DNA of 64,000 nt from Orientallactaga sibirica (Eukaryota > Chordata > Mammalia > Rodentia > Dipodidae), in assembly GCA_036365145.1 (NCBI GenBank), contig JAEOAD010000699.1, positions 11,009,001-11,073,000 of the forward strand. Reading direction: 5' to 3'. The position numbers and the translations under genes are program-made. This document shows positions 35,160 through 48,180 of the stretch, one piece after another (the stretch's first letter is position 1; each line of letters begins with the position of its first letter). The notes under the pieces were generated by a model. The model saw only the letters and a list, made by a program, of their open reading frames with translations. It searched no databases and had not been told where the DNA came from.

Positions 35160-35851
35160 CCACAGCCACCTCCCTCATGAACATAGATGTAAAAATTCTG
35201 AACCAACCTATTGTCAAACACAATACAAGAATATATCAGAAAGATCATTCACCCCGACCAAGTAAGCTTTATCCCAGAGATGCAGGGATGGTTCAAAATA
35301 TGCAAATCAATAAACGTAATGCATTATTTAAATTGACTGAAAGGCAAAAATCACATTATCATGTCATTAGATGCAGAAAGAACATTTGACAAAATCCAAC
35401 ATCCCTTCATGATAAAAGACCTACAGTGACTGGGAATGGGAGGATTATATCTCAACATAATAAAGGCTATTTATGACTAACCTACAGCCAACATAATAGT
35501 AAATGGAGAAAAACTTGAAATGTTTCCACTAAAATCAGGAACAAAACAAGGATGTCCACTGTCCCTACGTTTTATTTAATATTGTCCTGGAAGTCTTAGC
35601 CATAGCAAAAGGCAGAGACACCCATAAAAGGGATACCAAATGGAAAGGAAGAGATCAAATTATCATTATTTGTTGATGATATGATTCTACATATAAAGGA
35701 CCATAAAGACTCTACTAATAAAATGTTAGAGCTGATAAACACCTATAGCCATGTAGCAGGATACAAATAAAGACACAGACATCAGTAGCCTTCTTATATG
35801 CTGACAACAAACACACAAAAGATGAAATCAGAGAATCACTCCCTTTCACAT
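35160..35851 (+). mobile_element. L1 ORF2 reverse-transcriptase fragment abutting the minisatellite
   Basis: Plus-strand L1 ORF2 sequence equivalent to the start and centre of the RT domain. In shifted frames I read a palm region with '[10 protein letters not shown]' and an altered catalytic box, 'FVDDMILHI' (the usual Ala replaced by Val). It ends at 'gagaatcactccctttcaca', exactly where the tandem array begins, so array and L1 share a breakpoint. Confidence 0.85.
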
Positions 35852-36850
35852 CCTAGGGAGGATGGCCCCACGGGTTTCCAGGTCCTGAGGGAGGATGGCA
35901 CCTTGCAAGGTGTGTGGTTCAGGGACCGGAGGGAGGATGGCACCATTGGTTGCAATGTCCTGAGGGAGTATGGTGCCATGGAGTGTGGTATGTGGTGTGT
36001 ATGGTCCTGAGAGAGGACATTGTACTGGGTATGGTGTCCAGAGTGTGGGTTCCTAAGGGAAGATGGTGCTGTATGGGGGATCGTGAGGAAGGACAGCTCT
36101 GTGGGGTGTGGGAAGCATGGCCCTGAAGGAGGACGATCACACTGGGTGTGGAGTACAGTGTGCTGAGGGAGAATGGCACTGTGGTGTGTAGATTCCTGAT
36201 GGAATCAGTGCATTGGCTTTCGGAGTGTGGGGTCCTGAGGGATGTTGCTGTTGCAGAATGTGGGAGGATTGGCATCCTGATGGAGGATGGCGCTGCTGGG
36301 TTCAGGGATCTGAGGTAGGATGGCACTGTGGGGTGTGGGGTTCTGAGGGAGTAAGGTGACAAGAGGTACAGGGGATGGGGTCTGATGGATGACATCGGTG
36401 CAGGGTTTGTGGCCCTGAAAGATGGCACAGTGGGTTACTTGGCCCTGAGAGGGGATGGCGCCATGGTGTGTGGGGTCATAAGGGAGGACAGTGCCAAGGG
36501 GTGCAGGGTGCAGCATCCTGAGGTAACACAGCTCCATGGGGTATGGGGTCCTGAGGTAGGACAGCACCATGGGGGGCAGGGTGAGGCCTCCTGAGAGAAG
36601 ATGGTACCATAGGATCAAGTTCATGAGGGAGAACAAGGCCGCAGGGTTCTGGGCCTGAGGAATATGGTGCTGTGTGGTGTGGTTTCCTGAGGGAGGACAG
36701 TGCTGCAAGGTGTGGGGTGCAGGATCCTGAAGGAGGATGGTTCCATGGGATGTGGGCTATTGAGGAAGGATGGTGCTGTGAGGTGCAGGGTGTGGGGTCA
36801 TGGGGAGGACAGTGCCGTGGGGTGCATGGTCATGTGGAAAGTCGGTGTCA
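35852..36850 (+). repeat. Minisatellite left edge, irregular 33-40-bp monomers
   Basis: About 1 kb of diverged copies of one half-unit, centred on TCCTGAGGGAGGATGGTGCC, spaced about 33-40 bp apart. The other half-unit (ATCCTGATGTATGACAATGA) is absent. This zone looks like the older or un-dimerised form of the array. Confidence 0.8.
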
Positions 36851-39800
36851 TGGGGTGCGGTATCCTGATGTTCAACAATGACATGGGGTGTGGTGTCCTG
36901 AGTGGGGACTGTGCTGCAGGGTGTGGGGTCATGTGGGAGGATGCTGCCACATGGTAACGGCTCTTTAGGGAGGATGGTGTCATGGGGTGTGGTATCCTGA
37001 TGTATGACAATGACACATGGTGCAGGTCTTAAGGGAGGATGGTGCCACAGGGTGCAGTATCCTGATGTATGACAATGACACAGGATACAGGCCTGAGGGA
37101 GGACCATACTCCAGGGTATGGTCATGAGGGAAGACTCTGCCATGTTGTTCAGAGATGTAAGAGAAGAAAGTGCCACATAGTGCATAATCCTGATGTATGA
37201 CAATGATGCAGGAAATGGGGTCCTTCGGGAGAACTGTGCTGCAGGGTGAGGGGTTATGAGGGAGGATGCTACCATGTGATTTGGTGTCTTAAGGGAGGAC
37301 CAATATACCCAATATATGATATACAAATATATGACACTGACATAGGGTGCAGTGTGCTGAGGGCAGAAGGTGCCACTGGGTGTGGTATCCTGAGGTACAA
37401 GAATGACACAGGGTATGGGTTTCTTAGGGAGGAAGGTGCCATGGGGTGTGGTATCCTGAAGTATGACAATGACACAGGGTGTGGGGTCTGAAGGGAGGGG
37501 TGGTGCCACAGGGTGTGGTATGCTGATGTATGACAATGACCCAAGTGAAGGATCCTGGGGGAGGATAGTGCCACAGGGTGCAGTATCCTGATGTATGACA
37601 ATGACACAGGGTGCAGTGTCCTGAGGGAAGGATGTGCCACGAGGTGTGGTATGCTAATGTACGACAATGACACAGGGTGTGGGATCCTGATGGAGGATGG
37701 TGCCACAGGGTCAGGTGTCCTGATGTAAGAAAATGAAACAGGTTGTGGTGTCCTGAGGGAAGAAGGTGCTATGGGGTGCAGTATCCTGATGTCTGACAAT
37801 GACACAGGATGCAGGGCCTCAGGGAGGACTGGGCTGCAGGGTGTGGGGTCATGAGGTTGGATGCTGCCATGTGGTACAGGGTCCTAAGGCAGGACAGTGC
37901 CACAGGGTGGGGTATCCTAATGTATGACAATGGCATGGGGTGTGGGGACCTGAGGGAGGACCGTGCTGCAGCATATGGGGTCATAAGAGAGGACACTTCC
38001 ACTGTGGTGGAGGGTCATAAGGGAGGACAGTGCTATGGAGTGTGGTACACTGATGTACAAGAATGACACGGGGTGCAGGGTCCTGAGGGAGGATGGTGCC
38101 ACAGGTATGGTATCCTGATGTATGACAATGACACAGAGTGTGGGGTTCTGAGGGAGGAAGGTGTCACAGAATGCAGTATCCTGATGTGTGACAATGAAAC
38201 AGGGTGCAGGGTCCTTAGGGATGAAGGTGCCACAGGGTTTGGTATCCTGCTGTACGACAGTGACACAGGATGCAGGGCCTGAGAGAGGACTGTGCTGCAG
38301 GGTGTGGGGTCATTAGAGAGGATGCTGCCATGTTGTGCAGGGTCCTAAGGGAGGATGGTGCCATGGGGTGTAGTATCCTGATGTATGACAATGACACAGT
38401 GTGTGGGGTCCTGAGGGAGGAATTTGCCACAGGGGTGGTATTTTGATGTATGACAATGACACAGGATGTGGGGCCTGAGGGAGGACTGTGCTAAAGTGTG
38501 TGGGGTCATGATGGTGCCACAGAGTGAGGTATCTTGATGTACAACAATAACCCAGGATGCAGGATCATGACACTGGGTGTGGGGTACTGAGGGGGGTCGG
38601 TGTCACAGGGTGCAGTATCCTGATGTATGACAATGACACAGGATGTGATGTTTTAAGGGAGGATGGTGCCACACAGTGAGGTATCTTGATGTATGACAAT
38701 AACCCAGGATGCAGGATCATGGGGGAGGATAGTGCCACTTGGTGTGGTTTCCTGATGTACGACAATGACACAGGGTATGGGTTCCTAAGGGAAGAAGGTG
38801 CCACAGGGTGTGGTATCCTGATGTATGACAATGAAACAGGGTGCAGGGTCCTGATGGAGGATGGTGCCACAGGATGGGGTATCCTGATGTAAGAAAATGA
38901 CACAGGTTGTGGTATCCTGAGGGAGGAAGCTGCTATGGGGTGCTGTATCCTGATGTCTGACAATGACACAGGATGCAGGGCCTCAGGGAGGACTGGGCTG
39001 CAAGCATGTCGGGTCATGAGGGTAGAAGCTGCCACGTTGTGCAGGGTTCTAAGGGAGGACAGTGCCACGGGATGCAGTATCCTGATGTATGACAATGGCA
39101 TGGGGTGTGGGGTCATGAGGGAGGACTGTGATGCAGCACATGGGGTCATAAGGATCCTTCCCTGCCACATAGTGGAGGGTCTTAAGGGAGGACAATGCTA
39201 TGGGGTGTGGTATTCTGATGTACAAGAATGACACAAGGTGCAGGGTCTTGAGGGAGGATGGTGCCACAGGGTGTGGTATCCTTATGTATGACAATGACAG
39301 AGAGTGTGGGGTTCTGAGGGATGAAGGTGCCACAGGGTTTGGTATCCTGCTGTATGACAGTGACACAGGATGTGGGGCCTGAGGGCGGACTGTGCTGCAG
39401 GGTGTGGAGTCATGAGGATAGGGTGCTGCCATGTGCAGGGTCCTAAGGGAGGATGGTGCCATGGGGTGTAGTATCCTGATGACAATGACACAGTGTGTGG
39501 GGTCCTGAGGGAGGAAGTTGCCACGGGGGTGGAATCCTGAAGTACAACAATGACACAGGATATGGGTCCTGAGGGATGACTGTGCTGAAGGATGTGGGGT
39601 CATGAGGGAGGATGGTGCCATGTGGTATGGTGTCATAAGGGAGGACAGTGCCACGGGGTGCAGTATCCTGATGTATGACAATGACACGGTGTGTGGGGGA
39701 GGAAGTTTCCAAGGGGATAGTATCCTGATGTACGACAATGACATGGGTTTTGGAGCCTGAGGTAGGACTGTGCTGCAGGATGTGGGGTCATGAGGGAGGA

Positions 39801-42800
39801 AAGTGCCATGTGGTGTGGGGTCCTAATGGAGGAGGGTGCCATGGGGTTTGGTTTCCTTATATACGACAATGACACAGGGTGTGGGATACTGAGGGGGAAC
39901 AGTGCCACAGGGTGCAGTATCCTGATGTATGACAATGAAACGGGGTGCAGGGTCCTGAGGGAGGAAGGTGTCACAGGGTGTTGTATCCTGAAGTATGACA
40001 ATGACACAGGTTTTGATGTCTTAAGGGAGGATGGTGCCACAGGATGTGGTATCCTGATGTATGACAATGACCCAGGATGCAGGATCATGTGTATGCCACA
40101 GGGTATGGTATCCTGATGTACGACAATGACAGAAGTGCAGGTTCCTAAGAGAAGAAGGTGCCATGAGGTGTGGTATCCTGATGTACAACAATGAAACAGG
40201 GTGCAGGGTCCTGATGGAGAATGGTGCCAGAGGGTGTGGTATCCCAATGTACCAAAATGACAGAGGGTGCGGCATCCTAAGGGAGGAAGGTGCCACGTGC
40301 CGTGACCTGATGTATGACAATGACACAGGATGTGGGGACTGAGGGAGAGCTATGCTGCAGGGTGTGGTGTCATGAGGGAGGATGCTGCCATGTTGTGCGG
40401 AGTACTAAGGGAAGCCAGTATCACAGGGTGGAGAGTGTTAATGGAGGACGGTTGAACACGGTGTGGTATCCCCATGTACAACAATGACACAGGGTGCAGG
40501 GTTTTAAGGGTGGATAGTACTACGGGTTGTGGTATCCTGATGTACTACAATGATACAGAGTGCGGGGTCTTAAGGAAGGAAGGTACCATGGGGTGTGGTA
40601 TCCTGATGTACTATGACACAGGGTGTGAGGTCTGAAGGGAGGATGGTGCCACATGTTGTGGTACCCTGATGTACGACAATGACACAGGGTGCGGGATCCT
40701 GAGGGAGGATGGTGCCACAGGGTGTGGTATCCTATGTGTGATAATGACACAGGGGGCGCAGTCCTGAGGGATGAAGGAGCCACTGGGGGCAGTATCCTGA
40801 TGTATGATAATGACAAAGGATGTGAGGCCAGAGGGAGGACTGTGCTGTAGGCTTTGAGGTCATGAGGGAAGACGCTGCCACATTATGCGGTGTCCTAAGG
40901 GAAGATGGTGCCACGGGGTGGAGGGTGTTAATGGAGGATGATGCCACAGGGTGTAGTATTCCCATGTACGACAATGACATAGGGTCGGGGTCTTAAGGGT
41001 TGACAGTGCTACGGGGTGTGCTATCCTGACATACAACAATAACACAGAATGAGGGTCCTGAGCGAGGAAGGTGCCATGGGTTGTGGTATCTTGATGTATG
41101 ACAATGACACAGGGTGTGGAGTCTGAAGGAAGGATGGTGCCTCAGGGTGCGTTATCCTGATGTACGACAATGACACAGCATGCGAGGCCCAAGGGAGGAC
41201 TGTGCTGAAGGGCAGTGGGGTCATGAGGGAGGACTCTGGCACATTGTGTGGGCTCCTAAGGGAGGATGGTGACATGGCGTGTGGTGTCCTCATGTACGAC
41301 AATGACACAAGGTGGGGGGGATCCTAAGAGAGCAAGGTGCCACAGTTTATGGTATCCAGATGTAGGACAATCACACAGGGTACAGGGGCTCAAGGGAGGA
41401 CAGTGCTATGGGGTGTGGTATCCTGATGTATGACAATCACAGAGGGTGTGGAGTCCTGAGGTATGAAAGTGCCATGACCGTGGTATCCTGATGTATGATA
41501 ATGAGACAGGATGTGGGGCCTGTGCTACAGGGTGTAGGGTCATGAGGCAAGACACTGCCATGTTGTGCAGGGTCCTAAGGGAGGACTGTGTCATGGGGTG
41601 TGGTATCCTGATGTATGACAATGACACAGGGTTCATGGTCTTAAGGGAGGACGGTTCTATGGGGTGTGGTATTCTGATGTATGACAATGGCACTGTGTGT
41701 GGGGTACTGAGGGTGGAAGATGCCATAGAGTGCGGTATCCTGATGTACAACAATGACACAGGATGCCAGGCCTGAGGGAGGACTGTGCTGCATGGTGTGG
41801 GGACATGAGGGAGGATGCTTCAACGTTGTCCTAAGGGAGGAAGGAGCCACAGGGTGTGGTATCCTGATGTACAACAATGACACAAGGTGCAAGATCCTGA
41901 TGGAGGATGGTGCCAGAGGGTGTGGTATCCTAATAAAGGACAATGACACAAGGTGTGGTGTCCTGAGGGAGGAAAGTGTCATGAGGTGCGGTATCCTCAT
42001 GTATTACAATGACACAGGATGCAGGGCCTGAGAGAGGACTGTGCTGCAGGGTGTGGGGTCATTAGAGAGGATGCTGCCATGTTGTGCAGGGTCCTAAGGG
42101 AGGACGGTGCCATGGGGTGTAGTATCCTGATGTACGACAATGACACAGTGTGTGGGATCTTAAGGGACGAAAGTGTCACCGGGTGTGGTGTCCTGATGTA
42201 TGACAATGACACAGGGTATGGGATGCTGATGGAGGATGGTGTCAGAAGGTGTGGTATCCTGATTTATCACAATGACACAGGGTGTGGCATCCTGAGGTAG
42301 GAAGGTGCCATGGGATGCATTATCCTGATGTACGACAATGACACAGTGTGCGGGGTCCTGAGGGAAGAAGGTGCCATGGGGTGTGGTATCCTGATGTACT
42401 GATATACAACAATGACACAGGATGTGGGGCCTGAAGGAGGACTGTGCTGCAGGGTGTGGCATCATGACGGAGGATGTTTACATGGGATGGGGGGGGTCCT
42501 AAGGGAGGAAAGTGCCAAGGGGTACGGTATCCTGACATATGACAATGACACAGGGTGTGGGGTCCTGAGGGAGGATGTGCTGTAGGGTGTGGGGTCATGA
42601 GGGAGGACATTGCCACGTGTTGGAGAGTCTCAGGGAAGGACAGTGCTATGTGGTGTGGTATACTGATATACGACAATGACACAGGGTGCCAGGTGCTGAG
42701 GGAGGAAGGTGCCACTGGGCGTGGTATCCTGAGGTATGAGAATGACACACAGTGAGAGGAACTGAGGGAGGAATGTGCCATGGGGTGTTGTATCGTGGAG

Positions 42801-45800
42801 TATAACAATGACACAGGGTGTTGGGTCTTAAGGGAGGATATTTATACAGGGTGTAGTGACAATGACCCAGGGTGCAGGATCCTGCTGGAGGATCTTGCCA
42901 CAGGTTGCCGTATCCTGATGTGCCACAGGGTGTGGTGTCCGGATGGAGGACTGTGCCACAGTGAGTGGTATAGTGATATAGGACAATTACACGGGGTGTG
43001 GGAGCATGAGAGTGGATGCTGCCACATTGTGCGGGTCCCTAAGGGAGGACAGTACCCCAGGGTGTGGTATCCTGATGTACAACAATGACACAGCGTGCGG
43101 GGTCCTGATGTATGACAATGATGCGGGGTGTGGTGTTCTGAGGGAGGACTGTGCTGCAGGGTGTTGTGTCATGAGGGAGGATGCTTCCAGGTGGTGTCCG
43201 GTCTTAATGGAGGACCATCCCATGGGGAGTGGTATACTGATTTACAACAATGACACAGGGTGCATGGTGCTGAGGGAGTGTGCCACCGGGAGTTGTATCC
43301 TGATGCACTACAATGACACAGGGTGCAGGGTCTTAAGGGAGGACGGTGTGTCAGGGTGTGGTATCCTGATATATGACAATGACACAGGGTGTGGTGTCCT
43401 GAGGGGCGATGGTGCCACAGGGTATAGTGTCCTGATGTATGAAAATGATACAGGATGCAGAGCCTGAGGAAGGACTATGCTGCAAGGTGTGGGAGCATGA
43501 GGGAGGATGCTGCCACATTGTGCATGAACCTAAGGGATTACGGTGTCCTGTGGTGAAGTATCCTGATGTAGGACAACGACACAGGGTGCGGGGACCTGAG
43601 GGGAGTAGGTGCCACAGGGTGTGGTATCCTGCCTTACAACAATGACACAGGATGTGGGGCCTGAGAGAGGACTGGAATGCAGGGAGTGGGGTCATGAGGG
43701 AGGACTTTGTCATGTTGTATGGGCTCCTAAGGAAGGAAGGTTCCACGGGGTGTGGTATCCTCATGTATGACAATGACACAGGGTGTGGGTTCTTAAGGGA
43801 GGAAGGTTCCAGGGAGTGTGGTATCCTGATGTATGACAATCATACAGGGTGAGTGTCTCAAGGGAGGAAGGTGCCATGGGTGTGGTATCCTGATGTACCA
43901 CAGGGTGTGGAGGCCTGAGATATGAATGTGCCAGGGTGTGGTATCCTGATGTATGACAATGACATAGGATGCCGGGCCAATGCTGCAGGGTGTGGGGTCA
44001 AGAGGGAGGACACTGCCATACTGTACGGGGTCCTAATGGAGAACTGTGCCATGGGGTGTGGTATCCTGATGTAGGACAATGACACAGGGTGCAGCATCCT
44101 GAGGGAGGAATGTACCATCGGGTGTGGTATCCTATTGTACAACAATGACACAGGATGCAGAGCCTGAGGGAGGACTGTGCTGCAGAGTGTGGAGTCATGA
44201 GGGAGGATGCTGCCACATGGTGCAGGGTTCTAAGGGAGGACAGTGCCATGGGGTGCGGTATCCTCATGCATGACAATGACACAGGGTGTGCGGTCCTGAG
44301 AGAGGACCATGTTGCAGGGTGTGGGGTCATTAGGGAAGACACTGGTGTAGGGTCTTAAGGGAGGACAGTGCTATGGGGTGTGGTATCCTGACATATGACA
44401 ATGACACTGTGTGTGGGGTACTGAGGGAGGATGGTGCCACACGGTGCAGTTTCCTGATGTATGACAATGACACAGGATGGTGCCACACAGTGCAGTGTCC
44501 TGATATCCGACAATGACACAGGGTGCTGGGTCCTGAGGGAGGATGGTGCCACAGGGTTTGGTATCCTGATGTCTGACAATGACACAGGATGTGGGGCCTG
44601 AGGGAGGAATGTTCTGCAGGGTGTGGGGTCATGAGGGAGAACACTGCCATGTGTGGAGCATCTTAAGGGAGGACAGTGCTATGGGGTGGTGTATACTGAT
44701 ATATAACAGTGACCAAGGGTGCAGGGTCCTGAGGGAGGAAGGTGCGACAGGGTGTGGTATCCTCATGTATGACAATGACACAGGGTGTGAGGTTCTGAGG
44801 GATGAAGGTGCCATAGGGTGCATTATCCTGATGTGTGACATGACACAGGATGCAGGGCCTGAGGGAGGACTGTGCTGCAGGGTGTGGGGGCACGAGGGAG
44901 GATGCTTCCACGTGTAGTGGGGGTCCTATGGGAGGACAGTGCTATGGGGTGTGGTATTCTGATGTATGACAATGACATGGGATGTGGGGTTCTGAGGGAG
45001 GACCATGCTGCAGGGTGTATGGTCATGAGGGAGGATACTGCCATGTGGTGGAGGGTCTTAAGGGAGGATGGTGCTATGGGGTGTGGTATACTGATGTACA
45101 ACAATGACACAGGAGGCAGGGTCCTGAGGGATGAAGGTGCCATGGTGTGCAATATCCTGATGTGCCACAATGACACAGGATACTGAGCCTGAGGGAGGAC
45201 TGTGATGCAGGTTGTGGGGTCATGAGGGAGAATGCTGCCACCTTGTGCGGTGTCCTAAGGGAGGATGGTGCCACATGGTGTGGTATCCTGATGTACAACA
45301 ATGACACAGGGTGCGGGATCCTAAGGGAGGACAGAACTGTGGGATGTGATATCCTGATGTATGACAATGACACAGTGTGTGGGGTGCTGAGGGAGGAAGG
45401 TGCCATGGAATGTGGTATCCTGATGTACAACAATGACACAGGATGTGGGGCCTGAGGAAGGACTGTGCTGCAGGGTGTGGGGCCATGAGGGAGGATGCTG
45501 CCATGTTGTGTGGGGTCCTAAGGGAGGATAGTGTCCCGGGGTGTGGTATCCTGATATACGACAATGACACTTGCTGCAGGGTCTTAAGGGTGGACGGGTC
45601 TATGCGATGTCATACCCTGATGCATAACAATGACACTGTGTGTGTGTGGGGGGTTACGGAGGGAGGATGGTGCCACAAAGTGTAGTACCATGATGTACGA
45701 CAATGACATAAGCTGCGGGGTCCTGAGGGAAGAAGGTCCCATGGGGTTTTGTACCCTGGTGTATGACAATGACACATGGTGTGGGTTCGTAAGGGATGAA

Positions 45801-46470
45801 GGTGCCACAGGATGCATTATCCTGATGTACAACAATGACACAGGTTGCAGGGTTCTAAGGGAGGATGGTGCCACAGGGTATGGTATCCTGATGTACAACA
45901 ATGACATAGGGTGCAAGGTTCTGAGGAGTGCCACGGGGTGCATTATCCTGATGTGCAACAATGATATAGGATGCAGGGCCTGAGGGAGGACTGTGCTGCA
46001 GGGTGTGGGGTCTTGAGGAGGACTTTGCCACATTGTGTGGGGTCCTAAGGGATTATGGTGCCACGTGTTGTGTTATCCTGATATACGACAATGACACAGG
46101 GTGTGGTGTCTTAAGGGAGTATGGTGTGACAGGGTGTGTTATCCTGATGTACGATAATGACACAGGGAGCACGGTGCTGAGGTAGGACAGTGCCACAGGG
46201 TGTGGAACCCTGATGTACAACAATGACACAGTGTGCGAGGTACTGAGGGAGGAAGGTGCCACGGTGTGCTGTGTCCTGATGTATGACAATGACACAGGAT
46301 TCGGGGCCTCAGGGATGGATGAATTTGCTGCAGGGTTTGGATCATGAGGGAGGACGCTGCCATGTGGTGTGAGGTCCTAAGGAAGGACGGTGCCCAAGGG
46401 TGAAGTATCCTGATGTAGGACAATGACACAGGGTCTGAGGTCTTCAGGGAGGATGTGCCATGGGATGCGG
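36850..46470 (+). repeat. Large 66-bp minisatellite with higher-order structure
   Basis: About 9.6 kb, on the order of 140 units. Successive 'atcctgatg' words at 45,285, 45,351 and 45,417 are exactly 66 bp apart. Each unit is two halves of 33 bp, one around TCCTGAGGGAGGATGGTGCC and the other around ATCCTGATGTATGACAATGA, which agree at about 23 of 33 positions. Every two to six units comes a variant block of about 131 bp with 'ggcctgagggaggactgtgc' followed by 'gtcatgagggaggatgctgc'. CpG/TpG alternation at 'tacgacaatg/tatgacaatg' is common. The plus strand is G-rich. The ORFs on both strands follow from the unit being 22 codons. Confidence 0.97.
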
Positions 46471-47205
46471 GGTGCAGCTCTGGAATGTGTCAGTGTAAGG
46501 ATTGTGATGTCAGAGGCAGTTTTATGACATTCTCTGATATTTCCTCTTGGCAGGTCTGAATGTGACCAGTGTGTGTCGTTGTTTCTAACCGAGCCCACAG
46601 CCAGGGCAGAGCGCAGTAAAATTGTATTGTTTCCAATAGTCTTGACTATGGGCAACATTTTGAGACTTATAGGTATGTTGATACTGGCCTTTGGACGATT
46701 TCCCTTCAAGTATATTGAATAGTAGTTTTCATAATATTTCATTTTACTATTTCTTCTAGATTACATAGTAATAATTGTGTTTAATATTGTGATTTTAATC
46801 CTTAATCATTGTAGTTTTATTCACTATATTTAATTTCAACTTCTGTGAAAGTCCATAAGGGTGTGTATTATCTGTTATTGAACTGAAAAGATATTCACCT
46901 TATGAATTGTGGGCTACCCAGAGAGCTAGTGATTTCAATTATAGATACTTTTCCAATCTACTTTTCTTTCAGAGGTAACCATCATCAAGCCAATGATTGT
47001 TTTCTCATAGTTATCCAATGATTAACCACTATTTAATTGGACCAAATTAGAAATAGGGTAAAATGTAAAGACCGGTGACCAAGAATGTAGAGATTTGCTA
47101 TTGCTTGATACTGATGTGTATATAAATACATAGATATGATGACAATAAGAAATATGCACTAGATAGTTGTGAATATCTTCATAAATATACTTGCAGATTT
47201 AAAAG
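46440..47205 (+). repeat. Duplicated segment, copy 1
   Basis: Starts in the last minisatellite unit and matches 48218-49000 in order ('gcagttttatgacattctct', 'gacatt/gggcaacattttgagac', 'tttggacgatttcccttcaa', 'tgtgaatatcttcataaata'). Identity stops near 47,205 after 'cttgcagattta'. The offset between copies is about 1.78 kb. Differences are clustered in short blocks rather than spread evenly. Confidence 0.9.
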
Positions 47206-48180
47206 AACTGGTAAGTGTTAATCCTATCATCACATATTACATGCCTTAGTTCTCCTGACCAGTCTGAGCTCCATCAAAAGTTGAGCTGTGAGCTGCCATA
47301 GTTTGGCACTAGGCTAAATCTAGAGGCAGTCATATTTGTGAGGGATTAGTAAAGTAAAATAGTGGATTTTCACTGATCAAGAATTTTTAATATATAATGT
47401 TATTGGCCCAGGATTGTACATTTTACCTTGTTCAAATGGAGACCTGTTGAGCATAGTCAGGCAATGAGAATTATTATCAACTATTCTCTTCTGGCTTTCT
47501 TTTAGTAGTGGGTACTCATGCCAATACTACTATCATTTCTTAGTCTGGATAGAATTTTAGTGGCTTCAGTGAGAACAAGGCTTATGTTATAAAACAATGG
47601 CTTGGGAATTTGGAATCAAGGGCTTTAGTGCTTCTCTGAGTCAATGCTAAACTGTCAGGATTAGGTGGGAATTATAGCCAATAACTAACTTATCTGAAAA
47701 TTTATGATGCTTATCTTACCATACTGTCACTCAAGAACACCAGAAACATGTCTTTCTTCACTGACTGCTGGAATAAAGGTTACATGGAGAGGGATGTACC
47801 TAAGCTCATATGCTCCTAGGTGTAAGAGCAAAGATGAGAACCCAGACATGTGACCCCTAATACTGAGTCTCTAAACTGTTGACCTGTGTGTATTACCCTG
47901 CTCCAGATGTGTCAGGACACTCTGAAGTATATATGAAACACATATTATATCTGCTTTGCTGAGGTAGGACAGTCCAGGGTCTCAAGCTAAGGCATGTATT
48001 GGTGGATCACAGTATGGGTACTGAGGGTGGAAGGTGCATACTGTTCTGTAAACCTGACTCTGACAAGACACAGGAGTCCCTCAGGGACACTAGCTGCAGG
48101 GTTTTCATGGAGGGAGGACACTGCCACGTGGTGGACAGTTGGGTCCTAAAAAAACTCGGTGTCATCCAAGGGTGCAGTAT
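47206..48180. other. Spacer between duplicated segments, with stray minisatellite remnants
   Basis: Mostly unique AT-rich sequence. From about 47,960 to 48,220 there are broken minisatellite half-units ('ctgaggtaggacagtccagg', 'gggtgcagtatcctgatgtc', 'tgaggtcctgagggaggatg'), so the duplication unit included the right end of the array. No gene recognised. Confidence 0.7.

Noticed and set aside
36757..37536. Long ORFs (up to about 260 codons) across the minisatellite as a repeat protein gene
   Set aside because: Equivalent ORFs occur in several frames on both strands because 66 is divisible by three. Stops and frame shifts recur throughout and there is no start or terminal domain.
36850..46470. 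CRISPR-like array
   Set aside because: The repeats are contiguous with no unique spacers, in a mammalian genome. This is a minisatellite.
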